From SIG480 sp045614365 (lineage in GTDB: Bacteria > Bacillota > Clostridia > Oscillospirales > JAAYXM01), in assembly GCA_045614365.1 (NCBI GenBank), contig JAZLCV010000088.1, positions 1 to 20,519 on the forward strand: a stretch of 20,519 bases of DNA, read 5' to 3'. This document shows positions 6,008 to 13,380 of this stretch, one piece after another. Numbering within the stretch: the stretch's first letter is position 1; every line of letters begins with the position of its first letter. Below the pieces are notes generated by a model that was given only the letters and a program-made list of their open reading frames with translations, ran no database searches and was not told the DNA's origin. The position numbers and the translations under genes are program-made.

Positions 6008-7465
6008 TTATTCGTCGTAAGCCACTGCATCATCAAAGAGCTTTTCAACTTCTTCCGACGGCTTCTTTGTCATAAGGGTAACTGCCACCGCAACGATAAG
6101 GCTCGCAACAAATCCCGGAAGAATTTCATATATTCCGGTGCTGCTGAGGAACGCCAGCCAGCAAATATCAACTATTGCGCCGGTGAGAATACCAGCAACA
6201 GCGCCCTTGAAGTTAAAGCGTTTCCAGAAGAGAGAAAGCATAATCGTCGGACCGAATGCTGCGCCGAACACTCCCCATGCATTAGAAACAAGCCCCATAA
6301 TAGAAGCAGATGCCGGATTTGCCGCAATTATAAGTGCAATAACCGCAACTGCAAGAACAACAAAGCGTCCTACCCAGAGAAGCTCTTTATCCGTTGCCTT
6401 GTCTTTACGTACGACAGGCTTATAAACGTCACTTGCAAATGCAGAGGAAGCCGCAAGGAGCTGGCTGTCTGCCGTGCTCATAGATGCAGCAAGAATAGCC
6501 GAAAGAAGAATGCCCGAGAAAAGCGGCGGGAATATCTTGCGAACCATCTCTATAAATACCAGCTCATTTGAATTGATTACCTCATCGTAGCCGAGGAATA
6601 GACGTCCTACAATACCGATAATTGCAGCAAATGCAACGATAAGAACAGTCCATGTGATACCGATTTTCGCCGACTTTTTAAGCTCCTTCTGTGAGCGGAG
6701 CGACATATAACGGATTATTATATGCGGCATACCGAAGTAACCGAGTCCCCATGCAAGGCCGGAAACGATTTCCTTCCAGCTTGCAATTGGATTCCAGAAA
6801 TTCGGCTCAAGCGTTGCCATGTTACCTGCCATTGTCGGAGCATCCAGAACAAACGCCGCAAAAATCGGAGCAATAAACATCGAACCGAGAATCAGAAGTC
6901 CCTGGAAAAAGTCTGTCCAGCAAACAGCAGAAAAGCCACCGAGGAAGGTGTATCCGATAATAATAAATGCAGCTATGTACATTGCCACCTGTGCATCAAT
7001 ACCCAAAACCGTATTGAAAAGTGTGCCACACGCTTTAATGCTCGAAGCACAGTAAACCGTATAGGCGACAAGGAAAACTACTGCGCAAAGAATCTGCAGC
7101 GCACGTGACTTTGAAAGAAAGCGATTTGTGAGATACTGCGGAATAGTGATAGAGTCGTTTGCAACGATTGAAAACTTGCGCAGACGCGGAGCCTCAACAA
7201 GCCAGCTGATCGCATATCCGATTGCAAGACCTGCCGAAACCCAGACCTGACCAAGGCCTGCAGCATAAATCGCAGTCGGAAGTCCCATAAGAACCCACGC
7301 GCTCATATCCGAAGCTCCGGCTGAAAGCGCCGAAACCCACGGTCCCATCTGTCTGCCGCCGAGGAAGAAGCTCTTCTCGCCGCCATTACGGTCTTTGAAG
7401 AAGAAGAACACTCCTATTCCGAGCATACAGAGCAGATAGATTGAAAAAACAATTATTTCTGTCAT
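6008..7465 (-). CDS. putP: Sodium/proline symporter
   Basis: A 485-residue transporter of the sodium:solute symporter (SSS) family that imports proline with Na+ across the cytoplasmic membrane. The sequence carries PutP hallmarks: SAGASDMSAWVLMGLP (48-63, including the conserved aspartate 53 of the Na+/proline site), GGFSAVCWTDFFQG (176-189) and AASMSTADSQLLAASSAFASDVYK (326-349, quoted as hallmarks of the helix-9 region). About 12-13 hydrophobic spans fit the fold, and the C-terminal tail is short and acidic. The ATG at 7465 follows AAAGGAGA by about nine bases. The gene has its own sigma-A promoter and is downstream of, but separated by a terminator from, the alanine/glycine symporter gene. 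Both are Na+-coupled amino acid importers, which suggests a local cluster for amino acid uptake. Specificity for proline is inferred from motif match. Confidence 0.93.
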   Translation of the reverse strand: MTEIIVFSIYLLCMLGIGVFFFFKDRNGGEKSFFLGGRQMGPWVSALSAGASDMSAWVLMGLPTAIYAAGLGQVWVSAGLAIGYAISWLVEAPRLRKFSIVANDSITIPQYLTNRFLSKSRALQILCAVVFLVAYTVYCASSIKACGTLFNTVLGIDAQVAMYIAAFIIIGYTFLGGFSAVCWTDFFQGLLILGSMFIAPIFAAFVLDAPTMAGNMATLEPNFWNPIASWKEIVSGLAWGLGYFGMPHIIIRYMSLRSQKELKKSAKIGITWTVLIVAFAAIIGIVGRLFLGYDEVINSNELVFIEMVRKIFPPLFSGILLSAILAASMSTADSQLLAASSAFASDVYKPVVRKDKATDKELLWVGRFVVLAVAVIALIIAANPASASIMGLVSNAWGVFGAAFGPTIMLSLFWKRFNFKGAVAGILTGAIVDICWLAFLSSTGIYEILPGFVASLIVAVAVTLMTKKPSEEVEKLFDDAVAYDE

Positions 7466-7499
7466 TTTTCCTATTCTCCTTTAAAAGTTAATACGTATA

Positions 7500-7528
7500 A
7501 GTATACCATAAAATGTTTAATTTGCCAA
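7500..7528 (-). promoter_or_regulatory. Sigma-A promoter of putP
   Basis: On the minus strand, TTGGCA (7528-7523) and TATACT (7505-7500) are 17 bp apart, about 35 bp before the putP ATG. Confidence 0.8.
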
Positions 7529-7540
7529 TACCCTATACTA

Positions 7541-7579
7541 AAATTTTCCGGACACCGAAACACAGTATCCGGAAAATTT
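7541..7579 (-). terminator. Terminator of the AGCS symporter gene
   Basis: A perfect 12-bp stem (7541-7552 with 7568-7579) lies 14 bp past the stop of the AGCS gene. On the minus strand the 3' arm ends in AAAATTTT followed by TAG, so the U run is partly inside the stem. Just upstream of the putP promoter, it separates the two transporter genes. Confidence 0.72.
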
Positions 7580-7592
7580 CAAAAAGCCGTTA

Positions 7593-9002
7593 TTATTTGT
7601 TTCCGCGCGCAGACGCTGCAACAACTTTCCAAAGTGCGACAAGTGCAATTACGTTCGGGATAACCATAAGGTAATTGAAGAAGTCCGTAAGCTCCCATAC
7701 GAGGTCGTTTGAAAGAAGCGTGCCGAGGAAAATGAATACTATTGCAATAACAGAATAAACCACAACAGCCGCTTTACTGTTCTTTGTAAGATACTGGACG
7801 TTGATTTTACCGAAGAAGTTCCAGCCAATAATTGTTGAATAAGCAAAGAAGAGAAGGCATATTGCAATAAACATATTGCCGAAGCTTGTACCGAAAACAC
7901 TGCCAACTGCCATCTGCATCGCATTTGTTTTCATAATACCCTGTGCCTCAATTGCCGCAACATAGTCCCCGCTTGCAAGAAGGCCTCCCTCACCTACATA
8001 GAGAGTTGAGATAACTACAAGCGCTGTCATTGTGAGAACAACAAATGTGTCGATAAAAACGCCTACCATTGCAACACATCCCTGGTCGTGCGGATTTGCG
8101 ACATCCGCCATTGCGTGTGCATGCGGAGTTGAACCCATACCTGCCTCATTCGAGAAGAGACCGCGCTTTGCGCCCTGGCTGATAGCCGTTTTAAGAGCAT
8201 AACCGATTCCTCCGCCGATGAGAGCATCGGGAGTGAATGCGTACTTGAAGATTGCGCCTACCGTCTCAGGAATATACTTGATGCGTGCGACAAGAACAAT
8301 AAGTCCGCCGAGAAGGAAAAGACATGCCATTATCGGAACGAGCTTTTCCGTAACGGATGCAAGTCTTTTTACGCCGCCGATAAAGATGAACGCTGATATC
8401 GCTGCCACAACAAGACCGATAATCCAGCCCTCAATTCCGAACGCAGTGTAGCAGGACTCTGCGATGGAGTTTGACTGTACCATAGAGCCGAAGAAACCGA
8501 GGGCAACGGTGATTGCCACTGCAAAGAAAATCGCGAGGAAGGTTCCGAAGCCGTTCGGGAATGCTTTCTTTATGTAGTAAACCGGACCGCCGTGAATTTC
8601 TCCTTTTGCATCCGTAACGCGTGTTTCCTGCGCAAGAACTGCTTCCGCATAGATTGTTGCCATACCCAGAAATGCGATAATCCACATCCAGAAGATAGCA
8701 CCCGGACCGCCAACTAAGATGGCACCCGATGCACCGACGATGTTACCGGTACCTACCTGTGCCGCAATTGCCGTTGCAAGAGCCTGAAACGAGGTGAGTC
8801 CGCTTCCGTCCTTGTTTCCGAAAAGCTTGATGTTACCGAAAACCTTTTTCATTCCTTCGCCAAAACAACGAACCTGAACAAAGCGCGTTTTGAACGTGAA
8901 AAAGAGCCCTGCTCCCACGAGCAGGATGATGAGAATGTAGTCCGCAAGAAAGCCGTTCGCCTTCTGGACTGCCGCAAGTAGTGAGTCGAGAAATGCCTGC
9001 AT
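7593..9002 (-). CDS. Sodium:alanine/glycine symporter (AGCS family)
   Basis: A 469-residue membrane protein of the alanine-or-glycine:cation symporter family. The signatures are clear: GSGLTSFQALATAIAAQVGT (67-86) with GNIVGASGAI following, and GAKRGLFSNEAGMGSTPHAH (277-296). About ten to eleven hydrophobic spans cover the length. The frame stays open another 63 codons upstream, but that stretch is riboswitch RNA; the true start is ATG 9002, eight bases after a perfect AGGAGG. The gene is controlled by a glycine riboswitch and a terminator in its leader, which supports glycine (perhaps also alanine) as substrate and explains the regulation. It ends in its own terminator before putP. The alsT/dagA type names are used loosely for this family, so no symbol is given. 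Confidence 0.94.
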   Translation of the reverse strand: MQAFLDSLLAAVQKANGFLADYILIILLVGAGLFFTFKTRFVQVRCFGEGMKKVFGNIKLFGNKDGSGLTSFQALATAIAAQVGTGNIVGASGAILVGGPGAIFWMWIIAFLGMATIYAEAVLAQETRVTDAKGEIHGGPVYYIKKAFPNGFGTFLAIFFAVAITVALGFFGSMVQSNSIAESCYTAFGIEGWIIGLVVAAISAFIFIGGVKRLASVTEKLVPIMACLFLLGGLIVLVARIKYIPETVGAIFKYAFTPDALIGGGIGYALKTAISQGAKRGLFSNEAGMGSTPHAHAMADVANPHDQGCVAMVGVFIDTFVVLTMTALVVISTLYVGEGGLLASGDYVAAIEAQGIMKTNAMQMAVGSVFGTSFGNMFIAICLLFFAYSTIIGWNFFGKINVQYLTKNSKAAVVVYSVIAIVFIFLGTLLSNDLVWELTDFFNYLMVIPNVIALVALWKVVAASARGNK

Positions 9003-9060
9003 AATTTGTTCCTCCTGAAATTGTATTTTGTCCGAAAAACAGAAAATGCGTTTTCCGGCA

Positions 9061-9086
9061 ATAAAAAATGCCGCAATAATGCAGCA
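9061..9086 (-). terminator. Leader terminator of the glycine riboswitch (expression platform)
   Basis: On the minus strand TGCTGCA (9086-9080) pairs with TGCGGCA (9075-9069), seven pairs with one G-U, across a TTAT loop and followed by TTTTTT (9068-9063). It stands 43 bp past the aptamer core and 59 bp before the AGCS start, so it can stop transcription before the gene. An outer stem, GCGTTTT with AAAACGC, can enclose it. Whether glycine favours or disrupts the hairpin is not decided by the sequence. Confidence 0.75.
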
Positions 9087-9129
9087 ACTCCGAAAAACGC
9101 ACACAAAGATGTGGGATTTGTATGTGTTT

Positions 9130-9248
9130 TCTCCGTTCTTTTGCCTGAGAGATTCAGCGGAATTTTTCCGCCTTACACCTTCGGCACTCATTTAAGAGAT
9201 TCTCCGGAGTCCCCTCCGCTTCCAGTCTCTTCCGATTCTGAAAGTTTC
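9130..9248 (-). ncRNA. Glycine riboswitch, single aptamer
   Basis: Read on the minus strand, the leader holds the conserved glycine-aptamer core: GAAGAGACT (9232-9224), GTGCCGAAGG (9188-9179 region) and AATCTCTCAGGCAAAAG (9154-9138), in the right order and spacing, with a GCGG-AAAAATT-CCGC arm (9171-9157) between the last two. Many glycine riboswitches are tandem; only one aptamer fits here because the predicted transcript starts near 9266. A CCGAT...ATCGG hairpin (about 9255-9234) precedes the core and may replace the second aptamer as a stabilising element. Single glycine riboswitches ahead of AGCS symporters are known in other Bacillota. The class is confident; the exact edges are approximate. 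Confidence 0.88.
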
Positions 9249-9272
9249 ATCGGGCAATATTTAATTAGCTAT

Positions 9273-9301
9273 ATGATAACACACTTTTCTCCGGGATGCA
9301 A
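9273..9301 (-). promoter_or_regulatory. Sigma-A promoter of the riboswitch-AGCS transcript
   Basis: On the minus strand TTGCAT (9301-9296) and TATCAT (9278-9273) are 17 bp apart, with TGT before the -10 (extended type). The start near 9266 places the whole riboswitch in the leader, which is about 265 nt long. Confidence 0.72.
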
Positions 9302-9328
9302 CAACTTTTTTGAAAAATTATACTTTTT

Positions 9329-10330
9329 TCACTCCCGAGCGACCGAAATTTCGGTCATACCGAGCTTTTCATCACCGGAAATGCGTACTTCCCGGAAGCT
9401 GAACTCATTCATAAGACGGATTTTGTTGCTCTTTTTCTGACCGCTCATAACAGATACACGCTTTGGGTTGACAAAAATATGTATCGCTCCGCCGCGATAT
9501 CCGCTGCGCTCAATTTCTGCGCGGCACAAGCGCAAAAAGCGCTCCGACATTGCCATTTCCCCGAGTGCCGGATGGTATGCGCCGCAAAGTGCTTCTCCGT
9601 CGGACAAATCATCCGTGGGGTTTAACCCGAACCGTATAACCGGAATATTTTTTTCTTCAAATATCTCAAGTATCTCTCCACCGAGGCGTGCCGCCTCCTC
9701 CGGTGTGGCAGGCGTATACTTTCCTTCACGCCAGAGCTTTTCCAATGCGGTGTCACGCACTACAACAGTGGGATAAACGCGGACCCCGTCAGGAGAAAGA
9801 GACGCGATTTTCCTTGCTGTGTATATATCCTTCTCATCGTCAGAGCCGGGAAGATGCGTCATCATCTGCAGAATGAGAGAAAAACCATGTTTTTTTATAA
9901 TCCTCACTGCATTTTCGGTATCCTCCGCCGTATGACCTCTGCCCGAGCTTTTCAGAACATCCTCGCACATCGACTGTGTGCCGAGCTCAATTGTACGCAC
10001 GCCATATTCCTTGAGAATGCAAAGACTTTCTTCATCTATGCTGTCCGGACGTGTCGAGAGACGTATTGATGAAAGCCTGCCCTCGTCAATAAACCGTTTT
10101 GCCACCAAAAGATATTCAAGCATAAGAGAGCGCTCTATTGCAGTGAAGCTCCCGCCGTAAAAAGCAACCTCGGGGTTTTCCCCCGAGTAATTCAGTGCTC
10201 TTTCTATAATATCGGAAATCTCTTGTCCTTTTGGCGGGACGAGAGTCCCCGCTATTTTTTTCTGATTGCAGAAAACGCAGTCGTGCGGGCAACCCGCATG
10301 CGGGATGAAAACCGGTATAATGCGGCTCAT
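9329..10330 (-). CDS. Elp3-like radical SAM protein without acetyltransferase domain
   Basis: A 333-residue radical SAM protein. The [4Fe-4S]-binding cysteines are C14, C18 and C21 (GCPHDCVFCNQ, the C-x3-C-x2-C pattern); FYGGSFTAI (58-66) and IRLSTRPDSID (88-98) are typical of the Elp3 subgroup, as is ELGTQSMCEDVLKSSGRGH (115-133). Elp3 proteins modify wobble uridine in tRNA and carry a GNAT domain; this one ends without it, like a widely distributed clostridial family found beside rnc. A role in RNA modification is inferred from kinship and from the neighbours rnc and trmFO. The ATG overlaps the rnc stop in an ATGA junction, so translation is probably coupled. It is the last gene of the ten-gene block; no strong terminator is visible after it, only a weak A/T stem. 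Confidence 0.85.
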   Translation of the reverse strand: MSRIIPVFIPHAGCPHDCVFCNQKKIAGTLVPPKGQEISDIIERALNYSGENPEVAFYGGSFTAIERSLMLEYLLVAKRFIDEGRLSSIRLSTRPDSIDEESLCILKEYGVRTIELGTQSMCEDVLKSSGRGHTAEDTENAVRIIKKHGFSLILQMMTHLPGSDDEKDIYTARKIASLSPDGVRVYPTVVVRDTALEKLWREGKYTPATPEEAARLGGEILEIFEEKNIPVIRFGLNPTDDLSDGEALCGAYHPALGEMAMSERFLRLCRAEIERSGYRGGAIHIFVNPKRVSVMSGQKKSNKIRLMNEFSFREVRISGDEKLGMTEISVARE

Positions 10331-11031
10331 TGTTCCATCCCCATAAGCTTTAATGCCTCACGCGCCGCCATCTGCTCTGCTTCCTTTTTACTGTGGCCGT
10401 GTCCCGTACCGATATGGTTGCTGTTTATCATAACCTCAACGGTAAAGCTTCTCTCGTGGTCAGGTCCGTTTGACTCTATAACGCGGTAGGAAAGCATCTC
10501 TCCGCGGTTTTTCTGAACGATTTCCTGAAGCGTCGTTTTGTAATCCATTACGCTCCATTCACCGCCTTTTTCGGCATCAAACACAAACTTCTTTATAAAG
10601 TTTCGCGCACTTTCCTCTCCCGAGTCAAGATAAATAGCACCTATAACCGCTTCAAATGCATCGGCAAGAATTGACGGACGCTCTCTCCCCCCGCCGCTTT
10701 CCTCTCCGTGTCCGAGACGAAGCTCATCGCCGAGAGAGATTGCCTTTGCCCTGTCGCACAGCGCACCGGTACACACAAGAGAAGAACGCATTTTTGTAAG
10801 CTCGCCCTCCGGCTCATCCGGATATTTGTTGAAGAGATAAAGCGCAGTGTTCATCCCGAGAATGGAATCACCCAGAAACTCAAAGCGCTCGTTATCCTGC
10901 ACGCCCGCTGCGCGGTTTTCATTTGCATATGAGCTGTGCGTAAGCGCGCGCTCAAGCAGCGCAATGTTTTTAAATTTATATCCTATTGCATTTTGAAATC
11001 TGCTGTAATTTTTCTGTGAAGCTTTACTCAT
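10327..11031 (-). CDS. rnc: Ribonuclease III
   Basis: A 234-residue endonuclease that cuts double-stranded RNA and processes rRNA precursors. The signature NERFEFLGDS is at 47-56. The catalytic acids align with those of E. coli: E51, D55, D124 and E127 (in ILADAFEAVIG). The C-terminal 70 residues are a double-stranded-RNA-binding domain (from about 163: DYKTTLQEIVQ, ending HSKKEAEQMAAREAL). The ATG at 11031 lies within the plsX end, an eight-base overlap, and the stop overlaps the next start by four bases, so translation of the three genes is likely coupled. Length and residues are normal. In Bacillus and many Clostridia acpP precedes and smc follows rnc; neither is the case here. Confidence 0.97.
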   Translation of the reverse strand: MSKASQKNYSRFQNAIGYKFKNIALLERALTHSSYANENRAAGVQDNERFEFLGDSILGMNTALYLFNKYPDEPEGELTKMRSSLVCTGALCDRAKAISLGDELRLGHGEESGGGRERPSILADAFEAVIGAIYLDSGEESARNFIKKFVFDAEKGGEWSVMDYKTTLQEIVQKNRGEMLSYRVIESNGPDHERSFTVEVMINSNHIGTGHGHSKKEAEQMAAREALKLMGMEQ

Positions 11032-12049
11032 CGGTAGCGTTTTCTCCTTTCAGGCTTCTTTCGAGATGAATCGTCATTCCCGAATCAATATAGTCGATAG
11101 CCTGAATTATACAGTGATAAATTGATTTTGCCTTTGAAGAACCGTGTGCCTTGATGACAGGCTTTTTTACACCGAGAAGCGGTGCGCCGCCTGCGTCATT
11201 GTAGTCAATTTTCTTTTTAAACTCCGCAATATCACCTTTCACCATAAGTCCGGCAAGCTTTCCTTTGAAGGATGCCATAAACATATTCTTAAGCTCACGG
11301 GCAAAAAACATACCCACGCCCTCCATGGTTTTGAGATAGACGTTTCCGGAAAATCCGTCTGCAACAATAACATCCGCTTTTCCCATAGGACCATCACGTC
11401 CCTCGATATTGCCGATATAATTTATCTCTCCGCGTGCTCCCGCCTCTGTAAGAATGCGGTTTGCTTCGCGGTGAACCTCGTCTCCTTTATGCTCCTCTGT
11501 ACCGTTGTTCAAAAGGCCGACCTTTGGGCTCTTTACGCCGAGCGCATGCTCTGCATAGTATGAGCCCATAAGCGCAAACTGATACAGATATTCCGGGGTG
11601 CATTCTGCGTTCGCGCCGCTGTCAATAAGTACAGCAATTCCGGTAGCAGTCGGAGTAACCGGAGCAAGTGCAGCGCGGCGGATTCCACGTATGCGCTTTA
11701 CGATAAGTGTCGCCTGAGTAAGAAGTGCCCCTGTGTTTCCCGCAGAAACAAGAGCATCTCCCTTTCCCTCGCTGAGCATGCGCAAGGCAACGGTCATGGA
11801 CGAATCCGGCTTTTCCTTCATAACTTTAAGCGGATCATCATGCATATCCACAACCTTGCTTGCATGAATCACGCTTATGTTTTTTCTGTACTTTCCCTGC
11901 GGATCCTCTTTGCTAAGATGCGCACAAAGCTCTTTTTCATCACCGACAAGAACCAGATCGACGTCAAGATCCTCCGCGGCAAGAACAGCGCCTTTTACGA
12001 ACTCGTAAGATCCGTTGTCGCTTCCCATTGTGTCAAGTATTATTCTCAT
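11024..12049 (-). CDS. plsX: Phosphate acyltransferase PlsX
   Basis: A 341-residue peripheral membrane enzyme that turns acyl-ACP into acyl-phosphate, the first step of phosphatidic acid synthesis with PlsY and PlsC. The start RIILDTMGSDNGSYEFVKGA and the core motifs SAGNTGALL (about 101-109) and VIVADGFSGNVYLKTMEG (about 223-240) are those of PlsX. A TTG four codons upstream (12061) is possible, but it has almost no spacing from the AAAGG site, so the ATG at 12049 is preferred; it also matches the usual N-terminus. It is 23 bp after trmFO and overlaps rnc by eight bases. Its substrate carrier AcpP is encoded 11 kb away in the same window with a separate promoter, so the two are not co-transcribed. 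Confidence 0.96.
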   Translation of the reverse strand: MRIILDTMGSDNGSYEFVKGAVLAAEDLDVDLVLVGDEKELCAHLSKEDPQGKYRKNISVIHASKVVDMHDDPLKVMKEKPDSSMTVALRMLSEGKGDALVSAGNTGALLTQATLIVKRIRGIRRAALAPVTPTATGIAVLIDSGANAECTPEYLYQFALMGSYYAEHALGVKSPKVGLLNNGTEEHKGDEVHREANRILTEAGARGEINYIGNIEGRDGPMGKADVIVADGFSGNVYLKTMEGVGMFFARELKNMFMASFKGKLAGLMVKGDIAEFKKKIDYNDAGGAPLLGVKKPVIKAHGSSKAKSIYHCIIQAIDYIDSGMTIHLERSLKGENATDE

Positions 12050-12072
12050 ATTCTTACCCAAACCTTTCTGCG

Positions 12073-13380
12073 CTACAGATTTTTTGCTATCTCATCTATC
12101 ACTGCAAGCGATCGTGCGGCAATTGCCGCATTTTTCTCTTTCTTCACTTTTATGCGAACCTCAAGAGGAGGCATAATTCCGAAATTTATGTTCATGGGCT
12201 GAAAATCGCCGACGCTTCCCGAGCTTACATACATTCCGAGAGCTCCTATCGCCGTTGTCTGCGGAAATTCCGGAACATTCTTCCCGCACAGCTTCATCGC
12301 AAGGGAAAGCCCTGCCATAAGTCCTGAAGAAGCCGATTCAATATATCCCTCAACTCCGGTCATCTGTCCGGCAAAATAAAGATTTTCGTCATTTTTCACC
12401 GAATAATCGGCATTCAGAATCCCCGGTGACTTTATATACGTATTGCGGTGCATTACACCGTATCTTACAAACTCCGCGTTCTGAAGTCCGGGAATCAGCG
12501 AGAAAACCCTTTTCTGCTCTCCGAACTTCAGATGAGTCTGAAATCCTACAAGGTTGTAAAGCGTTCCTTCTCTGTTATCGCGGCGAAGCTGAACAACAGC
12601 ATACGGTGTCTGCCCCGTTTTCGGGTCACGGAGTCCGACGGGCTTCAGCGGTCCGTATCTTAGCGTATCGTATCCACGCCTTCCCATAACCTCGACCGGC
12701 ATACATCCCTCAAACACCTTATCATCTTCAAAGCCGTGAACCTCTGCCGCTTCTGCAGAAACAAGCGCCTCAAGAAATGTGCGATATTCCTCTTCTGTCA
12801 TCGGACAGTTGATATAATCCGCCGTTCCTTTGTCATAACGTGATTTAAAATACGCCCGGTCCATATCAATGCTCTCATACGTCACGATAGGTGCTGCGGC
12901 ATCGAAAAAGCCGAGAAATTCTCCGCCGCCAAGATGTTCGCGTATCGATGCACCAAGTTCCGTCGATGTAAGCGGTCCCGTTGCAACAATAAGCGGACGC
13001 TCATCTGGGAGATGCGTCAGTTCTTCTTCGATGACAGTTATATTCTCATTTGAACGTATTTTTTCTGTTATATATGCCGAAAAACGCTGTCTGTCAACAG
13101 CAAGCGCACCGCCGGCTTCAACGCGTGTATTATCTGCCGCCTCCATAACAAGCGATGAAAGCCTTCTCATTTCCTCTTTAAGGAGACCTACGGCATTCTC
13201 CACTCCCGCAGCGCGAAGCGAATTTGAACAGACAAGTTCGGCAAAATCCGGTGATTTGTGTGCGGGCGTATATTTTTTCGGCTTCATCTCATAAAGGGTT
13301 ACCGGAACACCGCGGAGAGCGAGCTGCCAGGCCGCCTCGCATCCCGCAAGTCCCGCACCTGCAACATATGCCCTATTCAC
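12073..13380 (-). CDS. trmFO: TrmFO: methylenetetrahydrofolate-tRNA (uracil-54) methyltransferase
   Basis: A 435-residue FAD and folate-dependent enzyme that makes ribothymidine at position 54 in the T loop of tRNAs. The FAD-binding start AYVAGAGLAGCEAAWQLA is at 4-21. Cys51 (ELVCSNSLR) and Cys226 (FEGCMPVEVMG) line up with the two catalytic cysteines known in the Bacillus enzyme. The C-terminal flavoprotein motif GQMTGVEGYIESASSGLMAG is intact. The frame is open far upstream, but that part is the topA lysine-rich tail read in another frame; GTG 13380, with a GGGGAAG site just ahead, gives the right length and overlaps topA by eight bases. The dprA-topA-trmFO order is a common Bacillota arrangement. 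Confidence 0.96.
   Translation of the reverse strand: MNRAYVAGAGLAGCEAAWQLALRGVPVTLYEMKPKKYTPAHKSPDFAELVCSNSLRAAGVENAVGLLKEEMRRLSSLVMEAADNTRVEAGGALAVDRQRFSAYITEKIRSNENITVIEEELTHLPDERPLIVATGPLTSTELGASIREHLGGGEFLGFFDAAAPIVTYESIDMDRAYFKSRYDKGTADYINCPMTEEEYRTFLEALVSAEAAEVHGFEDDKVFEGCMPVEVMGRRGYDTLRYGPLKPVGLRDPKTGQTPYAVVQLRRDNREGTLYNLVGFQTHLKFGEQKRVFSLIPGLQNAEFVRYGVMHRNTYIKSPGILNADYSVKNDENLYFAGQMTGVEGYIESASSGLMAGLSLAMKLCGKNVPEFPQTTAIGALGMYVSSGSVGDFQPMNINFGIMPPLEVRIKVKKEKNAAIAARSLAVIDEIAKNL

Noticed and set aside
9003..9191. A 63-codon N-terminal extension of the AGCS symporter frame
   Set aside because: It runs through the terminator and riboswitch core, is not hydrophobic like the family, and the ATG at 9002 has a perfect AGGAGG site.
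9341..9356. A perfect 16-nt palindrome near the end of the radical SAM gene
   Set aside because: It lies inside the coding region, has no T run after it, and one short palindrome of this size is expected by chance or from codon use.
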